Shown: piece by piece, positions 36,292-47,802 of the stretch | Numbering within the stretch: position 1 is the stretch's first letter | Layout: every line of letters starts with the position of its first letter | Assembly: GCA_001599595.1 (NCBI GenBank) | Contig: BCHH01000001.1 | Coordinates: forward strand, 2,993,561-3,057,560 | Direction of reading: 5' to 3' | DNA from: Beverwykella pulmonaria | Taxonomy: Eukaryota; Ascomycota; Dothideomycetes; Pleosporales; Melanommataceae | DNA: 64,000 bases | Translations under genes and position numbers: made by a program | The notes under the pieces: generated by a model | What the model was told of the DNA's origin: nothing | Database searches by the model: none | What the model saw: the letters and a program-made list of their open reading frames with translations, nothing else

Positions 36292-39200
36292 ATGAACGGC
36301 TTCAACGGGACTTCCGCTCCACCAGGCGGAATGTACGTGCGAGCCTTGTACGATTACGACGCAGACGACCGTACCAGCCTGAGCTTCCGCCAGGGCGACA
36401 TCATCCAAGTCATAACACAACTAGAGAGCGGCTGGTGGGACGGGGTGATCAACGGCGTTCGCGGATGGTTCCCAAGCAATTACTGCGCTGTTGTGCCTCG
36501 CTCATCCGACGACGGTGAAGACGAGCGCAATGGCGGGGACATGGACGACGACAATGACACTCAGTCGCTCGGGGGAACTGACTACACCAACTCAGACACA
36601 GAATCGATAAATGGAAACGACACGTCTCTTCCCATCGAGAGGAACGAGAACAGTAAAGACGAAGAGGCGGCATTCTGGATACCCCAGGCAACCCCTGACG
36701 GCAGGCTGTTTTACTTCAACACTCTGACTGGAGTCAGTAGAATGGATCTGCCGCTCGAAACACCTACCGCGAATGATAGTGGTCCGGGAGATCGCATTAA
36801 TGTGTACATACCGGAACTGACACGGCCCCCCGCGGAGCTTTTAGCCTCTGGGTACAACGTCGAAGATACAGATGACGAGAACTCAGCCTCAGACTACGAA
36901 GGTCCTGGCATGACCGGTTCCCAGAGCTCTTTAGTAGGTTCTATATTACCCGGCTTCATCGCAGCTTACTGATTTTGCGTGCGCAGCTGAGACGAAAGCG
37001 GATGTCGGATGGAATTTCCTCCGCAACGTCAATGGATTCCCTCAACGCCATCTCCCCATCCAACAGGTCCCATGATGCAAACGGTGCAAGCTTCTCGAGC
37101 GCTTCGATTCCCCCAATAGGTACTACCGCAACATCGTTCGCTAACAACCCACTTGGTGGTCCTCCAGTAAACGCGGCCATGTCACGCAGGTTCTACGACG
37201 ATGCAAACCCCACTCAACTAACCTGGAGCCGAATGGTAGAAGACATGCAACGAGCTGTGGAACGATACCGAGAGGCCATCAACAACAGCAATCGCTCTGA
37301 ATTCGTGAGACGAGCAGAAGATATATCTGATCACCTCCGTCTACTCCTAGCTGCAGGTTCTGGAACAACTGATAATCACTCTGGCAATCCTTCAATCATT
37401 TCAACTAACAAAGCCCTCTACCCTCACTTCCGGGAAACTATGTCAAGGTTTTCCAAGCTAGTGTTATCGTCGCATATTGCTGCCGCCGACTTTCCTCCTC
37501 CCGATTCTTACCCGAAGTGTTTGAAGGAAGCAGATGGTGTTCTCAACGGGGTATACGGATTTGTAGAGGTAGCACGTCAACAACGAGGCGAAGACATTCC
37601 CCGTCTCGTTCCTGGCTTTGTACTTGGCAGCAGTTCAGGCGGCAACTGGCACAACAATGGTATAGATACCCGCGATACTGGCACATCGATGTCCTTCATC
37701 GATCAAGAAGATTACGAACCTTTTGTTGAGCCTACCGCTAAACTGGATTCCCGCTTGCTGGAAAGATTGGAGGATCTGAAGAGACTGATCGTTTCGAGCA
37801 TTCGCCGTTTGGACGGAGAGCTGGTTGTTCGAGAGAAGATCGTATCGCCTCATCGACATCAGATCATTGGTGACAACGTGTGCAATGCAGCTGGGAAAGT
37901 ACTTGACGTGTGCCGACCCTGGATATCCACCGTGGAATCGATCAACCTCTCCTCGTTGAACTCCGCCGTACAAGGACAGCAGTTCAGCGAATTCAGCATC
38001 CAAAAGCAGAATATCTATGACCTAGTTTCTGAGCTTGTGATCGCCTGCCAGGCGGTCGCTGCGCCATTGGCGGATGAATGGGCAGAGACGCGGGGTGTCT
38101 CATTGGTGGATAGAATCAGTGTCGTGCAAGCTATATCGAGAGAACTCGAGTCGAGCATCGCACAACAATATGGACTGCTTCAAGACCTGTCAGAGGCGGT
38201 GCCGTTGGCAGACGTGGCCCCGCGAAATGATTCTCGAAGGAACACTGAGACCGAAGTGCCGCAATTCCGTTCAAGAGGACTGTCAGTAAACAACAGGCCA
38301 CTATTGAAAGATGTGCCTCAGGCGCATGCATACAGTGAAAGCGCAATGTTAGAGGACAACAAAGCAGAACCAATGAGATCCGTCACCAGCTCAAAGAAGC
38401 TCAAGGACTTCTTTGGTGAGGTTCCTGTTATCCCTCAAACAACTGTCGAAGAAGTTCCCGCATTCCTTAGGCTTGATCACGAAGGCGAGATATCTTATGA
38501 TAGCAAAAATCCAAGTGCGCCAGCTCTTCGCGGTGGAACTCTCACCGGGCTTGTGGAACAGCTCACGCGGCATGATCGTCTTGATCCAGCGTTTAACAAC
38601 ACATTCCTCCTCACTTATCGGTCTTTCACCACCGCCTCGGAACTGTTTGAAATGCTTGTGAAGAGGTGGAGCATCCAACCTCCATATGGACTGGACAAGG
38701 ATGATTATCAAACTTGGGTGGAGAAGAAGCAGAAACCAATCAGATTCCGGGTTGTAAACATTTTGAAGAGTTGGTTCGACAATTACTGGATGGAGGGCAA
38801 TGATGAAGATGCCAGGATACTCATCCAGAGAGTGTATAACTTTGCAAAGGATCACGTCGCGACGACGAGCACTCCTGGCGCTGCTCCGTTAATGACATCC
38901 GTGGAACAACGCTCTAGAGGCCCGGATATGCCGACGAAGCGTCTTGTCCTTACCATCAGCGCCCAAACCCCACAATCTATTCTTCCAAAGCATATGAAGA
39001 AGTTGAAGTTCCTCGATATCGACCCCACAGAGTTCGCCCGACAGCTTACCATCATCGAGTCTCGGCTTTATGGCAAGATCAGGCCGACTGAATGCTTAAA
39101 CAAGACGTGGCAAAAGAAGCTGGCGCCGGGCGAGCCCGACCCAGCTGCCAATGTCAAGGCGCTCATCCTTCATTCCAACCAATTGACAAACTGGGTGGCG

Positions 39201-39945
39201 CAGATGATTTTGACACAACAAGATGTGAAGCGAAGGGTTATCGTCATCAAGCATTTTGTGAATGTGGCCGATGTAAGTGTGCTTGGCATCGAATAGAATC
39301 CTGTGAGCTAATTGAATGCAGAAATGCCGTCTTCTGAACAACTTCTCAACACTCACATCAATCATCTCGGCTCTGGGAACGGCGCCTATCCATCGTCTCA
39401 ATAGAACGTGGGCTGCAGTAAACGCACGATCGATGGCGGTATTGGAGAACATGCGAACGCTCATGGGAAGCACCAAGAACTTCGCCGAGTACCGAGATAC
39501 ACTGCACAAGGCCAATCCCCCATGCATCCCATTTTTTGGTAGGCGAGATGGCCATTCTACTCTGGACTATTACTGACCTGATTAGGCGTGTACTTGACCG
39601 ATCTAACCTTCATTGAGGATGGTATCCCATCACTCATCAAGAAGACTAACCTGATCAACTTCGCGAAGCGCGCGAAGACGGCCGAGGTCATTCGCGACAT
39701 CCAGCAGTATCAGAACGTTCCGTATCCGCTAGCGCCGGTTACTGAATTGCAGGACTACATGCTCACGAACATGCAATCGGCAGGCGACGTACACGAGATG
39801 TACGAGACGAGTTTGGCGGTGGAGCCGCGAGAGCGTGAAGACGAGAAGATTGCGAGGTACGCGTTGACGTCCAATATGTTTAATAGCATACGTAAGGATT
39901 ACTAACGGGGATGATAGACTTCTCTCTGAGTCTGGATTCTTGTGA
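36292..39945 (+). CDS. Ras guanine-nucleotide exchange factor Cdc25
   Basis: Five exons (36292-36933, 36987-39272, 39322-39538, 39586-39856, 39918-39945) encode 1147 aa. An SH3 domain lies at about 14-70 (ALYDYDADDRTSLSF, GWWDGVINGVRGWFPSNYC). A WW-like patch lies at about 122-150 (FWIPQATPDGRLFYFNTLTG). The RasGEF_N segment begins GGTLTGLVEQLTRHDRLDP. The catalytic CDC25 domain includes DPTEFARQLTIIESRLYGKI, IVIKHFVNVADKCRLLNNF and AEYRDTLHKANPPCIPFFG. It activates Ras upstream of adenylate cyclase and MAPK signalling at the membrane. The last exon is only 28 nt, found by a TACTAAC branch site and a TAG acceptor. It replaces a read-through tail by the ending LLSESGFL, which fits the conserved C-terminus I know for this family. 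Confidence 0.92.
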
Positions 39946-41486
39946 TGATACCCCAAGAAGCAAGCAAGCAAGCACTTGATCTATGGAACTGAAATTCTTG
40001 TCTGGCGTTGGTTTGGGGCCTAGCTATGCCACTGTTGTCACCTACAGCGAGGTTGGACGCGGCGCACAGTTTTTTATTCGGGGGGTGAGCGATATCTGGC
40101 GATGCATTTCAAATCTTGGTACGTATCGATGACGGCGGGGGTGCAGGCGATCGGCCGGTTGTTTTGGAGCCGGGGAACTTTGTTGGATAAATAGGACCAC
40201 ACTTTGGCGTGTGAGGCGGATGTCGGTTGCGCGGTGCTGCGGGAACGAATGTTCTGGTTCCTAGGGTCTTCGAATCTCTCTTCTCGTGTTGGCAAACTTG
40301 GCATGTTATGAATTCAGATGAGGCAAATGATACTTGAAACTGGATGAATGGCGATGCAATTTCAATCCCTTCCCTTTCTAGCCCAGCGCTCTTGGACTTT
40401 GCACGTGCGCGGATACCCCGAGTTTCTACTGAGCAGCAGCGTGGACGGTGTGATGAGTTGCCCGTTTGGGCGAGGCCGTGACTTGAGACGACTGAGACAT
40501 TCGGAGCGCGGGGCTCTCATTCGCTGCCCAGCTATTGCGATTAGATTTGGATGGTATATCGGCCTTGGTCCCGGCAAGGTATTGGCTCGCACGTAACATG
40601 GGCATGGTGATAGTGTCAACTGGTGTTCTCCACGGTTGCGGCGTGCAGAGGCGTGCCTGCCTGTCGTACAGGTGCTCGCGGCACAGCACAAGAACTCAAT
40701 TTCTCGCACATCCTGCTTTCTTTTTGCAGTCCCGAGGTGCGCAAGCTGCCCACTCAGCAGCCACCACGGCTCCAGTCAAATCTTGTTTTTCTCGCTTCGC
40801 TAGCTGACAGACATGGTAACCCTTGCAGAGCACGGAAATGCTAGAAGCCAGGGAAGAGGTCGTGCGACACTGCCGCTTGCCGTCAATGCAGAGGCCAGGG
40901 CATCAGTCGATACAGCGAACAGAGTGCCTGCAGAGATGCAGTCCACGCCCGCAAATTGGGGAGAGCGTGTTGATGTGACGGATAGTGGCCAGCATCTTTA
41001 TCAGGGCTTCTCTGCTCTGTATCTTATCCACTCCCCAGGGCTCTCCCAGCCGGCGCCTGCAATGCTCGCGCCACCCGCGTTGGTGTCAGATGAAGTGACC
41101 TGCCCTGCCATCTGACGGGTGCACTTCCCCTGCCGCGCCATACCCAACTGGCTCGGCTTTCCACAAGAATGCTCTCCCGTTATTTCGCTAGTCTACCAAT
41201 GCTGGCCGCGCCCTGCCACGGACCCCTCAGAGCAGCGTTCTTGCACATCCTCGACGAACGGCTACCGGCCAAGGATGAATGGTCAACGTAAATTACTACT
41301 TTCGACCGTTGCATCCGGCTTTTCCTGACCCCTGGGAGAACCTCCGTGCTGGCCTCCCCAGACTCCACCTACGCCGCCCTTGGTTCTTAACTACCGTCCC
41401 TCCCTTAAACTTTCCGCCGCCCGTCACTCGTTGCCACTAATCTGACCTTCTAGTCGTTCACTACAGTCTCTACAGTCTCTATAATC
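39946..41486. other. Intergenic stretch
   Basis: 3' region of Cdc25 and promoter of the GH16 gene. Short GC-rich open frames show no coding character. ACAGTCTCT direct copies (41463-41482) lie just before the GH16 start. Confidence 0.45.
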
Positions 41487-42768
41487 ATGTTCTCAATGTT
41501 ACGCGATGCCGTCGGTGCCATGCCATGGCTCATCTTGGCCATGTCTCAGTTGAGTGAGTGTGCTCATGCGTCAACACCGCGACGGCTTATGCTTGCATCT
41601 ATGGTATTCTAACATCCGCTTCTAGCAAATGCTGCCTGCGAATGCGGTTACTCCGTCAACTCGTCGACCAGTAGTCAGTTTGCGTCTTATACCGATTTAA
41701 TGGAGAACGATTTCCTGCACACCGTCGTCGACAACATTACCGAGGCCGGATGGAGAGTACAGCAATACAATGTCTCAGCCACGGATGCGCGCGGGCCATA
41801 CGGAAAACAGTTTGTCCTCAACAACGTAGAATCAAACCCCCTCAAGGACAAATACTCGTGGTCCGGCGACTCGGAAAACGGCGGTGATCCTGGATTGAGG
41901 TTGTGGGTGCGAGGCGACCATTCCAAGGGATATGTTAGTGGTGCTGAGATGGCATCGGTACGGGACGACATGCTGTACGGAAGCTTTCGCGTTGCGATGA
42001 AGCTGTCGAGCTCTTCTGGGACCTGCGGAGCGTTCTTCTGGGTACGAAATTACCTATCGCGGCCATTTCATCGCACGAACGGACTAGGTTAACATTGTAC
42101 AGTTCTACAACAACTCTCAAGAAATCGACATGGAATTTCTCTCCAAGCAGTTCAACAACTCCCAAGGCACAGTCAACCTCGTCATGCAAACACCCATGTC
42201 TGTGATTCACGGCTACGACGCATCCAACACATCTGAATTCAAAGTCCAGCCGCTCAACTTCCGACCTGACGAAATGGTCCACGAGTACCGATTCGATTGG
42301 GCCCCAGGCAGCGTCATCTTTTTCGTAGACGGATTACCTGTCTACACCATGACCGACAACATTCCTGTGGACGCCGGACGCATGTTTTTGAACCACTGGA
42401 GCAATGGAGACCCACTGTGGTCTGCCGGTCCTCCCGGCTCAGACACAGCTATGACGGTGACATACGTGAAATCATATTTCAACACCACGAATTCGGCCCG
42501 GAATGATGCCTACAAAAAGAGATGCGCAAACTGGAATGCCACGCAAGTCTGCCAAATTCCCGATCAGAAAGTCGCTCCGGACACATCCGGATCAGCCGGC
42601 AACGCGACGGCGAACACGTACTTCTTCACCCTCGATGGCGGCGACCACGCGCCCGGACAAGATGTATACAAGACAACGAACGGCGCATCGAGTCTCTTCG
42701 CCTCATCGTCGCTGTCAATATACATTCCCGTAATCGTCGCACTATTTAGCTGGGCATTCGCGATATAA
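41487..42768 (+). CDS. GPI-anchored family 16 glycoside hydrolase-like cell-wall enzyme
   Basis: Three exons (41487-41553, 41626-42041, 42103-42768) encode 382 aa. A signal peptide (about 1-25) is split by the first intron. The mature protein starts with ACECGYSVN. The concanavalin-A-like fold shows the GH16 catalytic box EIDMEF (E-x-D-x-E) right after the second junction, then HEYRFDWAPGSVIFFVDGLP and a Trp-rich strand MFLNHWSNGDPLW. Many N-x-S/T sites are present. The C-terminus ends in a Ser-rich stretch plus a hydrophobic tail (YIPVIVALFSWAFAI), the pattern of a GPI-attachment signal. It is likely to cut or transfer beta-glucan at the wall or outside; the exact linkage is not readable from sequence. 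Confidence 0.87.
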
Positions 42769-45762
42769 GCGATCTCGCACCGATCGGCACATTGGGCCCC
42801 CCTTCTCTCGCTTTCTTTTGTCGACACAGGACCGTGTCACAACCACCACCGCGTCGTCTCACATATTTCCTTTTGATTCCAAGTCGCTCGCGTCGAAAAG
42901 ACGAGCGCATTAACGAAGCTACGGCGTTAGCAGGAGCATATTTTCCAACCTCCTCTACTTCCGACTTGATTCCGGACTCGCGCGCCGATCCCCCTGCTGG
43001 ACGTCCCCCTTTCGCGCGCAAACTTTTTTTCGGCACATACGTTGCCACGTATTGTCTACTTTTTCTCTTCGGATAGTGTATATACACGTTTTTATTCCTG
43101 TACCGGGGTCGGCTTTATAGGACCGCGATCCATCTGGACTCTCAATATCCATCGATCGACACATGAAATATCCGGCCACCCCGTTTTTACCACTTCGCTT
43201 CTCCGTCCAGCCTGCTTTGTTCCAACGATACATAGATCCACTCTTTTTGTATTGCCGCCGGGTCCATGATACCCCTATGTTTATCGCTGTTGTTTATTTC
43301 TGAAGGGGAAGAGCCTGTTGTTTCACGGCCTTGTCATTGTATGCTTTCTTGACATAGTATCCCAGGGTTGGGAGTTAAGTAGTTGGATATTGAGCCAGAG
43401 GAAGGTAGCCACCAGAGCGTAGCGTAGCGCCGGGGTTGAAGAGGGCGACGAACAGCCGAATCAAAATTAAATATTAAAATCTATTCTACAGCTCTTCCGG
43501 CATGACCAACGGATGGAACTTTGATGTGCGAGAGTATGTCTTCACTCGCATGACGTGTTTCAAGTGTATTGAATTGATACTTCAGCTTTTTTACTTTCGC
43601 CTGGGCGTGTGGTGGTGGTGGCGCCGCTGAGTGAGATGGCTCAACTAGCGAATGATTCGCCTTGATCTAATCGTACTATTGCGTCTTTGGAGTGTGGCTC
43701 TGGCCTGATCATCTATTGAATTTTATTTTTCTGGGAGGCGAAGCTGGAGCGCAAGCTTCTCAGCGCTGACTTGAATGCGACTTTGAGGTCGCAACGACGA
43801 TGACGAATAGATAGACTATCGATGCTCGTGCGCGGTGGGGAAACTACCTATTTTTACAGCACAGCACGAGGCAATTGTGGGCTGGGAATAGAGAGCGTCC
43901 AAACGTCCGCTAGTTGTACAATGCTGACTCGGGCAAGCTTGTCACGGATTTGATCCGAGTGACAGGTTCTTGCGCCGGCCGGGACAGGAGAAGAGGTCAC
44001 TGCTCAGATAGTGACAGCGGGATGCAAGCTAAGGTGCGCTTGCGCTGCGCTACAGAGGCTGAAAATACGTAATTATATCCGGCCCATCCACGCTCTGTTC
44101 CCTCGGACTCGCACCAACGAATCTACGCGCGCGGCATCTCGAATTGCATTGCTGACGCTGAGTGTGCGGTTTGCGCAAATTGCTTTTTGGTATCCCTGTG
44201 TAGATCGTCAAGGGGGGGTAAAACGAGATGAAGCGAACGGAGGGAGGGCATTTTGGGCTTGGCGTGTGTGTGTTGGTAGAGGGTTGATTTCCTCATCGAG
44301 TTGAGTGGGCGGGGGTGTGCGTGTGCTGTGGATCTGATTACACGGGGCGTGTGAAGGATGCGTGGAAGGATGCGTGAGGCGAAGGAATAGGGGCAGACAT
44401 TTCTCCATGTCGCTATTGATGAAGATATATATTAAAGAAATGTTGAGGTGAGGCGAGGTGAAGTGAGATGCAAAGGTGGAACATGCGACCGTTGGGCACA
44501 GAGTGGGTCTGCAGCACATCAGCGTGCAGCTTGGTCTAAGGCCCGCCCGTTGGAGGGAATATTTAGGGAGGTGGCGGCATGTACGTCAATGGGCGCAGGA
44601 GTGGAGAATACGGAGTATGGGCTAGCTGGATTGGGTGGGCCAATTAGAAGAGGAGAGCGGTAGTTCGCGTAGTTTGCTCGAGATCGCAAGGTGGGGCTGA
44701 GTGTGAGGACTGGAGGAACGAGTCGGGAAGATGCAGATGGCAATACACGTGTCGCACACGTGAGCAGTAAAGAGGCTTCTGGCACCGTTCATTCATGTCG
44801 TGTCCAGCAGATCATCAAAAGCTTGGCCAACTTCAAGCATACGCTCCATCACAACAACACAGTATTATACTACCCAATTAATACAAACTGTACTCTACTA
44901 TACTCTCTTCATACGTGAAAATTTCGTGATAAATTATATGCGCATTGCGGAGATATCATCTCTTAAAAGGAAGTGACTTTTTAATGTGGCTTTGTGGCTT
45001 ACCTCATCCGACACGAATCAATGCTCCGCCTGGTGCTGGCTTAGGAAGACTTACACAAGAGCCGCATGGTGGATACAAAACGGTGTTGTACAGAGTACAC
45101 AATCTGATCGGTTATCACGAAGATCAGAACAGCTCATTCGTTGGCAAGTTTAGAGAGAGTCTGTCAGTCTGTATCTTTCTTTCTGTCCTATTCCACTTCC
45201 TCATCCATCATTCACATCGCCTCATTACTGTCTCCTGTCAACAATATCCACAACAAGCCTCACAATCACTACCGCCATCTCCACGAGGCCCTCGATGTCT
45301 TCCTTTCCGCGCTCGGTCATGCAAGATTCCTCTTCTCTACACAAGTTTATTCAGCACACTTGATCTAGCACGCATACGCATCGCACATGCTAGGTATTCA
45401 TACCTACTACTGCTCATCCACATTCACTTCCTCTTCTCTGGTATGAAAGAATCTCCTTCGCACGCCCGCTTGGTGCGGAACGGCTTTGGCGATTAGTGGA
45501 CACTCTTTCGACACACAAGCACAAACCGATCTCACGAGCATTTGTACGACTCCAGAGTCCGCAGCATATCAGCATGACAGCATGGCATTTGCAGACGGAT
45601 TATATTAGGTGCCTCAAATTCTAGGCAGAAGAAATCATCGAGCTGTGTATACCGCCTTTCCAGCGACACTGCGAGAAATCAACATCGTCGAGCATACCCG
45701 TCTGTCTCAGACTTTGATCCAATATCACGCTCTTTGATACCGAGTCTCACCACATAAATACA
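42769..45762. other. 3 kb gene-poor stretch
   Basis: The 3' region of the GH16 gene and then non-coding DNA. A hairpin lies at 43941-43963 (GTCACGGAT...ATCCGAGTGAC) and a CACGTG pair at 44746 and 44757. The 183-codon frame at 44945-45496 has no domain, biased composition or splice support. This marks the start of the accessory segment. Confidence 0.45.
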
Positions 45763-46015
45763 ATGCCGAAGGTTGCTCTATTGACGCTTCTCCTACCCGT
45801 GCTTGCTATTCTCCCGTCCTCTGCCATGCTTGCAGCTGTCCCTCTAGCCGTCGTGAGTTCTTCCACCAGCGCTAGTACTCTCCGAATCCGTAGCTGTGCA
45901 GTGGGTCGCGACGTGGCTTGGCAACACCAGTCGGACTGCGGAAACGAGGAGCCCCGAGTTGTTTAAGAGGGTTGTGATCGCAGCGGGGTTGGGGATTGTG
46001 GAAATGGTCGTGTGA
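45763..46015 (+). CDS. Possible small two-helix membrane or secreted protein
   Basis: The ATG at 45763 follows ATACA and opens a hydrophobic N-terminus (VALLTLLLPVLAILPSSAML) like a signal peptide or membrane helix. Read straight through, the frame gives 67 aa. With a 49-nt intron (45853-45901, GTGAGT donor, GTGCAG acceptor) it gives another 67-aa product whose second half (WVATWLGNTS..., FKRVVIAAGLGIVEMVV) contains a second hydrophobic helix. Neither form is recognised. The spliced form looks more protein-like. No neighbour gives context except the flavin monooxygenase relic 0.5 kb downstream. Confidence 0.3.
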
Positions 46016-46494
46016 GGGGTTGGCTATGCGGAAAATGGCAGCGAAAGAGGAAGGGTCAATTGATAGATGTTAGTCCATGAGGTACAGAATTGTGTCAGGT
46101 ATAGACCTTGAAGGAGAGGATCAAAGGTGGTGAACTTATGTTGCTGCATGCAGACTCTATCCCCTTCACAGGGACCCATTAGAAGAACGAAAATGAACTG
46201 GGCATTTTCATGTTTTGATGACGATATGGTATGCTAGATTCATAACATGGCTATGTGTATGGCTTTAGAAAATAAAATTCGGAGTTCATGATAGAACATG
46301 CCTCTTTTCCATGATCACCGCTCACCAGTCCCAGGGTTGCCTGAGTTTCATGACTTACTTTTAATTAGATTTATTTCCCCAAATCTTGAGTGCTCGTGAG
46401 TTGTTGTGAGAGAGTGCATTTAGGGAAAGATCAGACCTCTCCCGGTAGAGACGATGAGAAGAAAGTAGAGTTGAGTTAATTCTTGTTACTTTTG
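46016..46494. other. Intergenic stretch
   Basis: AT-rich DNA between the small open frame and the monooxygenase relic. No gene was seen. It may contain decayed 5' exons of the relic that I cannot recognise. Confidence 0.4.
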
Positions 46495-47257
46495 CAGGTA
46501 TTCACTGTCGTGTCGGAGCATGGGCGGAATGTCAACAGCGTGGTCATTGGTATCCAAGGGGTTCCCTCGAAGCGGAGTTGCTGCACGGTTACGAGGTGGG
46601 GAGTCTAAGAGAGGATAGATTGTCAAGTTCGATCCAGAGACTGGTCGCATTCACCTGGCCGATGGAACCTACTTGGAGAAGATCGACCATGTCATTTTCG
46701 GCACCGGGTACACACCCAACTTTCCCTTTCTCCCCGAGAAGCAGAAAGCAGTCAAAGAAGGGTATCGAAGACTCCCGGGAGTGTGGCAGCATACCTTCAA
46801 CATTGAAGATCCGACGTTGACTAATAGTATGTCGAGTTTTGGTGTTCAGTCATTCTCAAATTGTGTTCAGATGCTAATAAAACAACAGCTCGGTGGTGGA
46901 TTCACTTTCCGCGTCTATGAATAACAAGCTGTAGCTATAGCTCGACATCTAGCAGGTCGAGCCAAAGCACTGCCGCCAGTTGCCGAGCAGCTAGAGTGAA
47001 AACATTGACGTGTCAACGAAAATAAATGAGGTAAAAACTACTACTCTATTGCACCAAATTAAGGAGACTTTTTCGAACTTCTACGAGATATTGTGGGAGA
47101 GCCTGCACCTGGTACTACGGGACGGAAACTGCCACCTTTTGATTCCAAGTGGTTGAGCATTTGGACCGGTATGGTAGCTTCGAAGATTGCCGGGTTTCAG
47201 AGGAGGAGAAAGAGGGCTGAGGAGGCCGAGCGAGGAGAAGTTAGGGCGAAGTTGTGA
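46495..47257 (+). pseudogene. Flavin-binding (FMO-type) monooxygenase relic
   Basis: Only the C-terminal half is recognisable. One stretch (about 46620-46820) encodes DHVIFGTGYTPNFPFLP, the FMO signature region. A surviving intron (GTATGT donor at about 46828, GCTAAT branch site, CAACAG acceptor ending at 46888) leads to GGGFTFRVYE and then RHLAGRAKALPPVAEQLE. The frame is broken by TAA at 46922-46924 and TGA at 46997-46999, followed by a frame change. After it VGEPAPGTTGRKLPPFDSKW and a basic tail end at 47257. No N-terminal FAD Rossmann motif is found upstream. Stops at these points are explainable by G-to-A change. An ordinary pseudogene without RIP is the alternative. Confidence 0.75.
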
Positions 47258-47802
47258 TTGTACTGGGAGGCTTGCGAGGGAGAGAATACGGGGAGTACCT
47301 AGAGTTATAAACTAATTCTTGAGGAATAAGACTCCATTGCTGAAATTTAACGGTAGACATTTCGGATAACGACTGTGCTTTTACACAAACTGAACGGTTG
47401 CTTATGCCAGACATATGTTACCCGGAAAATTTCGGGACGGCTCTCGATTGCAAGTTTTTTTCCACTCTGAGCTGCATTTAAACCATGAGTAGAGATGCTC
47501 AGATTCCCATAGACCATACAATCTCCCGGACGTTGGCGGCAAACAAGTTCACAACACAGCCGCGAAGTCTTCCCTAGAACATTGCCGCAAAAAATAGATT
47601 ACAAAGATACGTCCCAATTCCTTTCTTTCTTTCCTAACTATATCAATTTAAATTCGTAAATACCTCAAATGCCTCTTGGAATGAGCGCTGGAGTTCACAG
47701 ACTTAGTCACAACTGTCGTTTAAATCGTCAGAAATAAATTTCAACGAAGGAAGAAGTTGGTTTTTGTTGTAACGAGGGTATATAGGCATGGATCCAAGAT
47801 GT
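47258..47802. other. Spacer
   Basis: AT-rich DNA between the monooxygenase relic and the 3' end of the kinase-HET gene. No feature was seen. Confidence 0.45.

Noticed and set aside
44945..45496. 183-codon open frame in gene-poor DNA
   Set aside because: No domain, no splice support, low-complexity Ser/His/Leu mixture; likely chance.
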